Shown piece by piece: positions 1 through 8,212 of a stretch of DNA of 64,000 nucleotides. Numbering within the stretch: position 1 is the first letter of the stretch; each line of letters starts with the position of its first letter. This DNA is from Heterotrichella gracilis (Eukaryota > Sar > Xanthophyceae > Tribonematales > Xanthonemataceae), in the NCBI GenBank assembly GCA_032358255.1, contig JAULBX010026940.1, forward strand, positions 1 to 64,000, written 5' to 3'. The notes below the pieces were generated by a model. The model saw nothing but the letters and a program-made list of their open reading frames with translations, was not told where the DNA came from and made no database searches. Both the position numbers and the translations under genes were made by a program.

Positions 1-2423
1 GTTGGCCCTGTTACCATGGGAATATTGGCAGTAATGGTAAATGTACAACCATTTACATCCTTAACCGTAATGGTCTGTGAACCAAAAGCTAAACTACCCG
101 TCACCGAGCCAGTTGATACTCCATTTACACTAAAGGTAAATGGCGCTACACCCCCCGTTACGCCCGTTATACCCAATACTCCTGTATTACCAACACAGGC
201 AGTTGGTGAGGTAGTAAAGGTAACATTGGTGGGAGGAATTGTATTAACCAAAGTAACAACCGTAGTGAATACACAGTTGTTAACGTCTTTTACAGTTATA
301 GTATAGTTACCAGCAGCTAGGTTAGTTAAAGGAGGTGCGGCAGAGAACGGACCGTTATTTACACTATAGGTGTACGGGCCAGTACCTCCGGTTACAACAC
401 CTAATGTAATAGACCCATTAGCATTACCACAGGCAGGATTAACAAAAGTAGTTGCTAAGTTTGTAACACCAGGGGTGTTAGCTATATTGGTAACTGAAGA
501 TGTTATACAACCAAAGTTATTAGTGAATGCGATCGTATACGCCCCTGAAGGCAAGCCAGTAGGGGTTTGTGTTACAATTGCCGTTCCATTCATTGAAAAA
601 CTTATTACAGTTTGACCAGCTGGTGTTGTATTATTAATTACTATACTTCCGTTGTTATTTCCACAAATAGCATTTGTTGGTACAAGTGTTAAGCTAGGAT
701 GCGGGCTAATACTCACCACAGAGCTGGTAAATGCGGTACAGCCTCCGCTTGTGACCGTATGTGTAACAGTATAAGTGCCGGGGGCAGTAAAACTTCCAGG
801 TCCATAGTTAGCAGCGTTACCAACTGCAGGAGCCCCTGCCGCCGGATTGAAAGTATAGCTATGAGTGCCCACATTTAGAGAAGCAGCAAAACTATAACTA
901 TTACCATTTAAACATTGCGTTGGTGTTGGAACAGTAAATGCAGGGTTAATAGCAGGTGCAACTACAATAACGGCTTGAACCGTTGCCGTACAACCGGAAT
1001 TGTTAATAGAATGCAACACCGTATATGTTCCCGGCGTAGGGAATGTGACGACTGTAGTTGTGGCAGTAGTTGTAAAGCTTGGCGGGGCGGATGTCCCAAC
1101 AAAAGAATATGTCTGTATAGCGGGTGCAGGATTACCTGTGTTATTAAACGTAAAAGTGTTACAACCACTAATATTATTGAAATTAGCATTAGGAGCAGGG
1201 GCAAATGAAAGCGTAACTAATTTAACAATTGGGGCACATGATCCCGGAGGAGTCATTGTTAAAGTATACGTTCCTGCTGTGGTAGTTTGAAATTGCGCGT
1301 TTGTGTTATTGGTAATACCAGAACCGGCAGGTCCGTTCCACAAATATGGGCCAAGTCCAATAGGAGCAACCACTGTTGCTGTTGTTACACCACAAGCAAC
1401 CACTGTTGCTGCTGCGGTTCCAGCCGGAAAAAGAGCGCTGTTTACCTGTATGGTCATTGGTTTACATATTGCATCAAAATAACAATAACCCTGGTGGGCA
1501 CCACCATCGCAATCAGAAACAGTAACTTCTATAGTTACACAAGAACCAATAAAAGGGGTTAAGTCAAGCGATTTTATTACCCAGTTGGTCCATGAAACGC
1601 CGCCTGTAACTGTGTAACCTGGAACACCACTGGCACAAGCTGCACCAGAAGGCGTTAAACTAATTGCGGGGCAAGCCAACGGTACACCAGCGCAATTCTT
1701 CAAGGTTATTTTTAATGAAGGTTGATCGCAACAAGCGTGACCTGAACCATCCCAAACACCTGCATAGGCAAATTGAAACAAAGCGTTTGAAGCGGCAACA
1801 GGAAATGTTTGTGAAATTCTGGTAGTAAGAGAGCCCCAGTTATTGTCATTCATTTGTAAAACTTTTGTTCCGCCTAAAGGTGAATTTGGTAAAGTCCCCA
1901 TCCATGGATCAGCCATTGGTGTTGCTCGCACCCAACATTCTGAAGATCCAGCAGTAACAGTGGCAAGATTTACACAAGCAGCACCAGCGCCGCAACATGG
2001 ATTATTCATACTACCTACTCCCCATCCTGCAAGCGTATTTCCAATAACCTGGCCAACAGGACTTGCCTCAAAATCTTCGTTCACACAAGGTGCAGCATTA
2101 ACTGAAAGATTACCACCGATAGGCTTAAAATTGCTGTATGACTGACTGATCTGAACCTGAGGTTTTATTAGATTATATTTTGCGTTAACATAATTTCTCT
2201 TGGCATTATATAGAACCCAACGCAATTCTTTTCCTTCAAAGCCATCTTGCGCAAAGCCTTTAATAGTGGCTTCTTCATCAAACCCGGCAAGGGAATCGAC
2301 AGAGAATTTATAAGCTAATCTTGTGTTATAAAAGCTCTGATCCTGAGCTTTTAGCGTCATAAAATTTAACGCAACAAACAGGCAAATAATTAGCGAGTTT
2401 ATTAATGATTTAAAATTTTTCAT
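1..2423 (-). CDS. Large secreted adhesin with SprB/PKD-like repeats, 3' end cut by the window
   Basis: The reading frame stays open on the minus strand from an ATG at 2423 to the window edge, giving 807 codons without a stop. Residues 1-25 form a signal peptide. Residues about 110-320 form a Cys-rich domain (CVNEDFE at the start, ACCDQP and YCYFDAICKP later) that I know from Bacteroidota proteins ending in gliding-motility/T9SS type B domains. From about residue 330 on there are Ig/PKD-like units and then three SprB-type repeats (about 585-655, 658-728 and 735-807) with the marks CGNxNGSI, GGTGPYTYS and YTITVKDVNNC. The role is probably surface adhesion or gliding. Export by T9SS is inferred, because the C-terminus lies outside the window. 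Several plus-strand open frames here are antisense shadows. Confidence 0.85.
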   Translation of the reverse strand, partial: MKNFKSLINSLIICLFVALNFMTLKAQDQSFYNTRLAYKFSVDSLAGFDEEATIKGFAQDGFEGKELRWVLYNAKRNYVNAKYNLIKPQVQISQSYSNFKPIGGNLSVNAAPCVNEDFEASPVGQVIGNTLAGWGVGSMNNPCCGAGAACVNLATVTAGSSECWVRATPMADPWMGTLPNSPLGGTKVLQMNDNNWGSLTTRISQTFPVAASNALFQFAYAGVWDGSGHACCDQPSLKITLKNCAGVPLACPAISLTPSGAACASGVPGYTVTGGVSWTNWVIKSLDLTPFIGSCVTIEVTVSDCDGGAHQGYCYFDAICKPMTIQVNSALFPAGTAAATVVACGVTTATVVAPIGLGPYLWNGPAGSGITNNTNAQFQTTTAGTYTLTMTPPGSCAPIVKLVTLSFAPAPNANFNNISGCNTFTFNNTGNPAPAIQTYSFVGTSAPPSFTTTATTTVVTFPTPGTYTVLHSINNSGCTATVQAVIVVAPAINPAFTVPTPTQCLNGNSYSFAASLNVGTHSYTFNPAAGAPAVGNAANYGPGSFTAPGTYTVTHTVTSGGCTAFTSSVVSISPHPSLTLVPTNAICGNNNGSIVINNTTPAGQTVISFSMNGTAIVTQTPTGLPSGAYTIAFTNNFGCITSSVTNIANTPGVTNLATTFVNPACGNANGSITLGVVTGGTGPYTYSVNNGPFSAAPPLTNLAAGNYTITVKDVNNCVFTTVVTLVNTIPPTNVTFTTSPTACVGNTGVLGITGVTGGVAPFTFSVNGVSTGSVTGSLAFGSQTITVKDVNGCTFTITANIPMVTGP

Positions 2424-2797
2424 AGGTATTCCAATTTTTGTTAAATCTAAGTAGATTAGGGCTTGAATAAAAATCGTTCACTCATTCAAATTGACCATTC
2501 AATAACTGGCAAAAAATAAGAAGTTGTTGAAAACCTGTTAATTGTATGTTAATAGACCCAATTCCACAATCCTTACAAGTGCTGTAGACTAGTGAACACT
2601 ATTGAAAATTGACGAAAATTACCGTTTTTTAGTAAAAAATCTTTAGATTTTGGGAACTGGTTCGGGGGCTTTTCAAGATATTGAAAACTATTAACGCATT
2701 TATACCGCTTAATGCGTCAAAAAAAGGATCGATCTTATGCTTCTTTAACCCAAATAAACCAATATATATTTTAGGTATATTTGTAAAAAAATAGACT
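2424..2797. other. Intergenic region between divergent adhesin and ferritin genes
   Basis: This 374-base stretch has no convincing reading frame, RNA gene or strong hairpin. It should hold the promoters of both flanking genes. I recognise a -7 box only on the ferritin side. On the adhesin side the nearest candidate, TCAATTTG preceded by a TTTTTTG, has the wrong first bases and too short a spacer, so I do not call it. Confidence 0.5.
2776..2783 (+). promoter_or_regulatory. Bacteroidota -7 box of the ferritin gene
   Basis: TATATTTG matches the TAnnTTTG consensus exactly and lies 14 bases before the ferritin ATG, so the leader would be very short (under 10 bases). There is no clear TTTG -33 box at the usual 19-23 base spacing. 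I saw no Fur-like operator, so iron control cannot be read from the sequence. Confidence 0.5.
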
Positions 2798-3331
2798 ATG
2801 TTATCAGCTAAAGTTAGTGCAGCATTAAATAAACAAATTGAAATGGAAGGTTCTTCTTCCCAATATTATCTTGCTATGGCAAGTTGGGCAGAAACGCAGG
2901 GTTTAAACGGCGTTTCAGCATTCTTATATGTGCACACCGATGAAGAACGCATGCATATGCTAAAGCTACTTAAATTTGTTAACGAACGTGGCGGGCATGG
3001 CATAGTACCTGCATTAAAACAACCTCCGGTGACTTTTAAATCTGTAAAATCTGTTTTTGAAGAAATTCTTAAACACGAAATGAAAGTTACTGCCGAAATA
3101 AATAATCTTGTTGAAATTACCTTAAAGGAAAAAGATTACACTACTCATAATTTTTTACAGTGGTATGTGAGTGAACAAATTGAAGAAGAAGCTTTAGCAA
3201 GACAGATCGTTGATAAATTGAAATTAATTGGCGATGATAAAAGTGGGCTCTATTTCTTTGACAGAGATCTTGAAGGAATGGCAAAAACTGAAGCTGCGAA
3301 AGAATCTAAAACGGGTAAGACAGAAAAATAA
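2798..3331 (+). CDS. ftnA: Ferritin (FtnA type, non-heme)
   Basis: This is a 177-residue four-helix ferritin that oxidises ferrous iron and stores it as a mineral core in a 24-mer cytoplasmic shell. The ferroxidase ligands fall at the same numbers as in E. coli FtnA: E17, E50, H53, E94, Q127 and E130. Candidate third-site residues E49, E126 and E129 are also present, as is Y24. There is no heme-binding Met as in bacterioferritin. The C-terminal 15 residues are Lys/Glu-rich and probably disordered. It is a single gene with its own -7 box, and it ends one base before the convergent ftsB-like gene. Confidence 0.95.
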   Translation: MLSAKVSAALNKQIEMEGSSSQYYLAMASWAETQGLNGVSAFLYVHTDEERMHMLKLLKFVNERGGHGIVPALKQPPVTFKSVKSVFEEILKHEMKVTAEINNLVEITLKEKDYTTHNFLQWYVSEQIEEEALARQIVDKLKLIGDDKSGLYFFDRDLEGMAKTEAAKESKTGKTEK

Positions 3332-3332
3332 T

Positions 3333-3617
3333 CTATTTTGTTACAAAAACAAAAACGTCCTCGTTATCTTTTTTCATTAGATATTTTTCGCGCGCAAAAA
3401 TTTCAAGACTTTTTGTATTGGTCTGCAATTCGCTTAAATTAGTTTTGTTATTTTCAATTTCGGAAATGTAATACTCTTTTTCTTTCTGAAGCTTGTTGCG
3501 TTTTTGAATAAGATCGAATTGTGTGACAACATCGTTCTTATCAAAAAAAAGTAGCCACACAATAATTCCAATTATCGTTAAAAAATATTTATTTCGGATG
3601 ATCTTAATTAAAAACAT
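3333..3617 (-). CDS. ftsB: Septum formation initiator (FtsB/DivIC family)
   Basis: With the ATG at 3617 the protein has 94 residues: a short cytoplasmic N-terminus, one membrane helix (about 10-25) and a coiled coil (about 30-70) ending in a ferritin-independent conserved block, FAREKYLMKK, typical of the family. It would act in the divisome with FtsL- and FtsQ-like partners. The frame is open upstream to 3845, but I chose 3617 because the longer form would place 76 atypical residues ahead of the family's usual start, run into the divergent gene and bypass the -7 box at 3634. Confidence 0.85.
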   Translation of the reverse strand: MFLIKIIRNKYFLTIIGIIVWLLFFDKNDVVTQFDLIQKRNKLQKEKEYYISEIENNKTNLSELQTNTKSLEIFAREKYLMKKDNEDVFVFVTK

Positions 3618-3633
3618 ACTAAATTTAATGTAA

Positions 3634-3641
3634 CAAAAATA
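3634..3641 (-). promoter_or_regulatory. -7 box of the ftsB-like gene
   Basis: On the minus strand this reads TATTTTTG, an exact TAnnTTTG match, 16 bases before the chosen ATG at 3617. It supports the shorter start of that gene. A TTTTG stands further upstream but with a spacer of only about 14 bases, so no -33 box is claimed. Confidence 0.45.
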
Positions 3642-3666
3642 GATCATAAAAACAGCAAAAGTGAAC

Positions 3667-4428
3667 ATGAAAAAAAAGATTATCAATACCTGCTTGTTAG
3701 TTACGCTTATTTCACTGTTCTCCTTTCGCTCTAACTTTGATGATGGCTTTAAAACTGCACAACTCAATAATAAGCGCGTAAGAACAGCATACGACAAAAA
3801 ATGGGTAAATCTGCAAACAGAACTAGCGGCTAAAAAAATTAACAAGGATAATTTCGAGGTTTACTTCCGCATCTTTAAGCTTGAAAAAGAATTTGAAGTT
3901 TGGGTTAAAAATAAAGCAGACCAAAAATATACGTTGTTAAAAACCATTTCTATTTGCGCTTCAAGCGGCGATCTTGGCCCAAAAAGAAAACAAGGCGATT
4001 ACCAAGTGCCCGAAGGCTTTTACGAGATCGCTACTTTTAATCCAAACAGTAGCTATCATTTAGCTGTGAAAATAAATTATCCTAATCAAAGCGATAGAAT
4101 TAAAAAAACAGCTGCAGATCCGGGTGGTGATATTATGATACATGGCTACTGCGTTACTATTGGCTGTATTCCTTTAGAAAATGACCCGGTGGAAGAAGTC
4201 TATATCTTGGCAACAGAAGCCATGAATAAAAAAAATGTAACTAAAATGGCCATTTACCCTTGTAGGTTCAACGAAAAAAATAATGAAATGCTCACAAAAA
4301 AATACGATGCAGAAAAAAATAAATTTTGGGAGACATTAAAAAAACCCTATGCGCATTTCGATAAAACCAATACCTTACCAAAGATCACAATTAACAAAAC
4401 AGGAGATTATATTTTTACCGAACAATAA
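3667..4428 (+). CDS. L,D-transpeptidase/amidase of the YafK (DpaA) family
   Basis: A 253-residue exported protein with an N-terminal hydrophobic signal and a YkuD-fold catalytic region. The active-site signature is H159-G-Y-C-V-T-I-G-C167, preceded by PGGDIMI; C167 is the nucleophile. Known YafK proteins carry Ser where this one has T164. E. coli YafK (DpaA) cuts the link between lipoprotein and peptidoglycan, while other YkuD enzymes make 3-3 crosslinks; which reaction applies here is open. A GTG at 3661 is in frame, but the ATG two codons later starts a cleaner signal peptide. The next gene starts three bases after its stop, so the two are probably co-transcribed. Confidence 0.85.
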   Translation: MKKKIINTCLLVTLISLFSFRSNFDDGFKTAQLNNKRVRTAYDKKWVNLQTELAAKKINKDNFEVYFRIFKLEKEFEVWVKNKADQKYTLLKTISICASSGDLGPKRKQGDYQVPEGFYEIATFNPNSSYHLAVKINYPNQSDRIKKTAADPGGDIMIHGYCVTIGCIPLENDPVEEVYILATEAMNKKNVTKMAIYPCRFNEKNNEMLTKKYDAEKNKFWETLKKPYAHFDKTNTLPKITINKTGDYIFTEQ

Positions 4429-4431
4429 TTT

Positions 4432-4821
4432 ATGACCTCTTCTTTCTTCAAAAAAATAATTCTGTTGTCAGTGACTCTTGTTTTCATGCTATCGTGTGGA
4501 CAAAGTGAAGAGGATAAAAACACAGTGCCTAATACTATTTTAAACGAAGAAACATTCACGAAAGTTCTTCTTGATTTTGCATTGGCAGAAAGCGCGAGCA
4601 ACATCAATGTAAAAAATGTTCCTTCAGAAAGACTTGATTCTACTTATGCATTTGATCCTCTTGTTGAAAATAAAGTTACAAGAGCGCAATATGATTCTTC
4701 AATTGTTTTTTATTCTAAACATCCGGGCTTGTATAAAAAAATTTACGAAAATGTTTTAACTTCTTTAAGTAAAATGCAGGTTAAAAAAGATACAACTAAC
4801 GTTGATCCAATTTTAAAATAG
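4432..4821 (+). CDS. DUF4296-family lipoprotein
   Basis: A 129-residue lipoprotein with a membrane signal and lipobox ending MLSC, with the lipidated Cys at 22. The mature part is helical and shows the pattern of DUF4296: a leading F-T-K-V-L-L-D-F-A-L-A-E helix, then T-R-A-Q-Y-D-S-S-I and Y-S-K-H-P-G-L-Y-K-K-I-Y. The family is common in Bacteroidota and its function is unknown. It follows the YafK-like gene by three bases. Its last 26 bases overlap the 3' end of the convergent gene on the other strand. Confidence 0.8.
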   Translation: MTSSFFKKIILLSVTLVFMLSCGQSEEDKNTVPNTILNEETFTKVLLDFALAESASNINVKNVPSERLDSTYAFDPLVENKVTRAQYDSSIVFYSKHPGLYKKIYENVLTSLSKMQVKKDTTNVDPILK

Positions 4822-6319
4822 CAAATTTTTCCCGCCTGCCTCCATCTAAATATAGTATTACATCCTTTTGTTCACTTGCCTGGTAAGGCATTGGTACCGC
4901 ATCAAAAATGGCATTATGGTAGATCAGTTTTTTCTCTAAACTCCCATCGTCATTTAATTTGTACATCATTAAGTTAGATCGCGCGAGATTGGTCTCTTTT
5001 TTGAAGCGATGAAAATTAAAATTATTTGCATCTTTTTTTAAATTATCTGGTGCTTCCAGGATCATAAAATGTAATTTATCTTTATAAATAAAAGGCATTG
5101 CCTTTGCAATATTTTTAAAGCGCGTTCGTCCCTGAAAAGAATAAACTTTACGAGGAATGATTTTTTGATATTCTACCTTTCCGGTTTGTAAACTATTTTT
5201 CCACACGAGTAGTTCTTTGTAATAATAGTCCTCTACTCTTTCAGAGATCTGGAAATCATGGGCACCCTCAAAATAATTTCTGAAATGATCATATTCCTTT
5301 GAGCTTGCTTCTTTATAATCTGTACCGTCATAAAAAGTTAAACTTTCTTTTATAGTTTCGTTTAAAGGCGTTATCGTAGAATATATTTCCTGGGAAAGAT
5401 CGGTATTAAATTTTTGGTTCAAAAAATAAGTATTTACCTCGCCTGATCCATCTTGTCTAGCCAAATGTGCAATAGCAACAACTTCATTATGTATGACGGT
5501 TAATCTTATGCTGTTTAAAGCCGATAAATTATTTACAGCAAGATATCTTCTAACAGGTGAAGATGTGCTGTTTAAAAAGCCCGTTACGACCAGCGAATCG
5601 AAGAACATTACCGGAACCATCATCTGAGCGTGATTCATGTATTTTCTTTTAAAAGAAGCTATGTGAGCTTTTACGAAAACACAAAACAGATCGTTATTTT
5701 CGTTGCACTCAAAGGCAATAGAATAACCGGTTGCATCATTTTCAAGTGGCAATTTTTTCTTTAAAATTATTTTTCTCTTTTCTGGGTCAAATAATAAGGC
5801 AAGTTTTTTTACCGCAAAATTGCCATAGACCTGAGAGGCTACAATTAAAATATTATTGTTTTGAGTTCTTTTATATTCGAAATCAACGCGCGTTACACCT
5901 TTTTCTTTTTCAATGCTGGCAAGCTCTATAAAGCTTGAAGCTTTTCCAAGTGTATCAATGATCTTTAAGTAAAGTGTTTTTTTGGAGTTAAGTACTTTTT
6001 CAAATAAAAAATAAACGTGGTAGTTGTGCTCAAAAAATAAATGGTCCAACTTTTCATAATCAAACCAGTCTGCATTAACGCTATCTAGCTTTAAAGGGGT
6101 AAAAGAAAGGATCTCCGCACTTGGTTTTGCTCTTCTTTCGAGTGTAATATCGTGCGCCGCTTTGTTATAACGCAGTAAAAAAAAATAACCTGCATTGTTA
6201 TTGATAATTGAAATGGGCACGTTCTTTTTACGTGTCTCAAAATCTCTGCTATAAACAGTTTGTGAAAAAAAAGAAAAACAATAAGTAACTAAAAAAGTAA
6301 TTATTGCAAGCCTGAACAT
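4796..6319 (-). CDS. Exported protein of unknown function
   Basis: 507 residues beginning with a signal peptide (about 1-20, ending FFSQ). I do not recognise a family. The chain is rich in alternating hydrophobic and polar strands (for example FLLRYNKAAHDITLERR, YHVYFLFEKV) with many Phe, Tyr, Lys and Asn, which suggests a beta-propeller-like or other all-beta periplasmic fold. It has no T9SS sorting domain and no lipobox. The ATG stands two bases before the stop codon of glmS on the same strand, so it is probably translated from the glmS transcript. No catalytic motif is visible. Confidence 0.8.
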   Translation of the reverse strand: MFRLAIITFLVTYCFSFFSQTVYSRDFETRKKNVPISIINNNAGYFFLLRYNKAAHDITLERRAKPSAEILSFTPLKLDSVNADWFDYEKLDHLFFEHNYHVYFLFEKVLNSKKTLYLKIIDTLGKASSFIELASIEKEKGVTRVDFEYKRTQNNNILIVASQVYGNFAVKKLALLFDPEKRKIILKKKLPLENDATGYSIAFECNENNDLFCVFVKAHIASFKRKYMNHAQMMVPVMFFDSLVVTGFLNSTSSPVRRYLAVNNLSALNSIRLTVIHNEVVAIAHLARQDGSGEVNTYFLNQKFNTDLSQEIYSTITPLNETIKESLTFYDGTDYKEASSKEYDHFRNYFEGAHDFQISERVEDYYYKELLVWKNSLQTGKVEYQKIIPRKVYSFQGRTRFKNIAKAMPFIYKDKLHFMILEAPDNLKKDANNFNFHRFKKETNLARSNLMMYKLNDDGSLEKKLIYHNAIFDAVPMPYQASEQKDVILYLDGGRREKFAILKLDQR

Positions 6320-6320
6320 T

Positions 6321-8165
6321 TTATTCTACCGTAACGCTCTTCGCTAAGTTCCTTGGCTGATCTACATTACAACCTCGCATTACAGCAATGTGGTACGATA
6401 ATAATTGTAAAGGTATAACCGATATTAATGGCACAAGGAATTCATCCGTTTCAGGAATCTCGATACAATAATCTGCAACACTTTTAACCTCAGTATCGCC
6501 CGACGTTACAACTGCAATAATTTTTCCTTTACGTGCTTTTACCTCTTGTATGTTACTTACCACTTTTTCGTAGTTAGCTCCTTTTGTAGCAATTACAAAC
6601 ACCGGCATCTCTTCGTCAATTAATGCAATAGGACCATGTTTCATTTCTGCAGCAGGATAACCCTCGGCGTGGATGTAAGAAATTTCTTTTAGTTTTAATG
6701 CGCCTTCTAATGCAACCGGAAAAGAAACACCACGACCTAAATATAATGCATTACTTGTATCTTTATGAATAAACGCGATCTCGCGGAGTTGATCATTTAA
6801 CTTTAATACTTCTTCTATCTTAGAAGGAATTGCTTCCATTTCGTAGCACAATTGACGGTAACGGCTCTCTGATAAAGTACCGCGCACTTTTGCCATATGC
6901 AAAGCCATAAGCGTTAGTACAGTTACTTGCGCCGTAAATGCTTTTGTTGATGCAACACCGATCTCAGGACCTGCATGTGTATAACTACCGCCATGTGTTG
7001 CACGCGCGATAGATGAACCTACAACATTACAAACACCAAGCACAGTTGCGCCTTTTGATTTTGCTAATTCTATTGCCGCTAATGTATCTGCTGTTTCGCC
7101 ACTTTGTGAAATAGCAATAACAATATCGTCCTGGAAAATAATTGGATTTCTGTATCTGAACTCTGATGCATATTCTACCTCAACAGGTACGCGCGCAAAT
7201 TCTTCAAATAAATACTCTGCTACTAAACCAGCGTGCCATGAAGTACCACAAGCTACAAAAATAATACGTTTTGCTTTCTCGAATTTTTTTTCGTGATCAA
7301 CAATACCACCCATTTTAATTTCACCCTCGTGGGCTTTTAATCTTCCGCGCATACTATCTAAAACAGAGCGCGGTTGCTCGTAGATCTCTTTTAACATGAA
7401 GTGATCGTATCCACCTTTTTCAATAGATTCTATCTCTAACGTTAATTCTTGTACGTATGGTGTAACTTCTTTGTCTTTTAAATTACGGATCTTTAATTCC
7501 TGTCCTCTTCTTAAAACAGCAACCTGCTCATCTTCTAAATACACTACATTTTTTGTATACTCGATAATTGGTGAAGCATCTGACGCAATAAAAAAATCAT
7601 CTGTGCCAATACCTATAACCATTGGGCTGCCTTTTTTTGCTGCAACAATAGAATCGGGATCATTCTTATCCAGCACAACAATGGCATAAGCACCAATAAC
7701 CTGTTTTAAGGCCGCTTGTACAGCGTGCCCAAGTTTCATATTATCGTGCTTTTGAATTTCTTCAATTAAATGTATAAGAACTTCCGTATCCGTTTGTGAT
7801 AAAAATGTATGTCCACGTTTTGTGAGGCCTTCTTTAATAGCAGCATAATTTTCGATGATACCGTTATGGATCATCACCAGGTCTTTTGTTTGAGAATAAT
7901 GCGGGTGAGAGTTTACATCGTTTGGCTCGCCGTGTGTAGCCCAGCGCGTGTGACCAATACCAATATTACCGGTAGTATCTTCATTTTTTACAAACGTTAG
8001 TAGATCGCTTACTTTACCTTTACGCTTGTATACGTTAAGGGTTCCTGCTTTATTTATCATAGCAACGCCGGCGCTGTCGTATCCACGATATTCCAAACGT
8101 TGTAATCCTTTTATTAAAATAGGGTAAGCTTCGCGATTACCAATATATGCTACAATTCCACACAT
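6321..8165 (-). CDS. glmS: Glutamine-fructose-6-phosphate aminotransferase (isomerising)
   Basis: 614 residues, close to the 609 of E. coli GlmS. It makes glucosamine-6-phosphate from fructose-6-phosphate and glutamine, the first step toward UDP-GlcNAc for peptidoglycan and lipid A. The mature protein starts with the catalytic Cys (M-C-G-I-V-A-Y-I-G), followed by the N-terminal nucleophile glutaminase domain with GHTRWATHG. Two SIS sugar-isomerase domains follow (about 290-420 and 460-595; SQSGETADT in the first), and the chain ends with the invariant PRNLAKSVTVE. I see no glmS ribozyme in the 47-base gap upstream. It lies in a minus-strand run with the rluB-like gene. Confidence 0.98.
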   Translation of the reverse strand: MCGIVAYIGNREAYPILIKGLQRLEYRGYDSAGVAMINKAGTLNVYKRKGKVSDLLTFVKNEDTTGNIGIGHTRWATHGEPNDVNSHPHYSQTKDLVMIHNGIIENYAAIKEGLTKRGHTFLSQTDTEVLIHLIEEIQKHDNMKLGHAVQAALKQVIGAYAIVVLDKNDPDSIVAAKKGSPMVIGIGTDDFFIASDASPIIEYTKNVVYLEDEQVAVLRRGQELKIRNLKDKEVTPYVQELTLEIESIEKGGYDHFMLKEIYEQPRSVLDSMRGRLKAHEGEIKMGGIVDHEKKFEKAKRIIFVACGTSWHAGLVAEYLFEEFARVPVEVEYASEFRYRNPIIFQDDIVIAISQSGETADTLAAIELAKSKGATVLGVCNVVGSSIARATHGGSYTHAGPEIGVASTKAFTAQVTVLTLMALHMAKVRGTLSESRYRQLCYEMEAIPSKIEEVLKLNDQLREIAFIHKDTSNALYLGRGVSFPVALEGALKLKEISYIHAEGYPAAEMKHGPIALIDEEMPVFVIATKGANYEKVVSNIQEVKARKGKIIAVVTSGDTEVKSVADYCIEIPETDEFLVPLISVIPLQLLSYHIAVMRGCNVDQPRNLAKSVTVE

Positions 8166-8212
8166 AATTATTAATTCAAAAAATGGTTTTCTATACTTTA
8201 AAAATACAAAAA

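Noticed and set aside
16-2145. Several plus-strand open frames of 80-100 codons
   Set aside because: They are antisense to one continuous minus-strand frame with a signal peptide and SprB/PKD repeats; their proteins are low in recognisable pattern.
3618-3845. A 76-residue N-terminal extension of the ftsB-like protein
   Set aside because: It overlaps the divergent YafK-like gene and has no family pattern; the -7 box at 3634 lies inside it.
8166-8212. glmS ribozyme or riboswitch upstream of glmS
   Set aside because: The gap is only 47 AT-rich bases with no pseudoknot-like pairing; the ribozyme is known mainly from Firmicutes.
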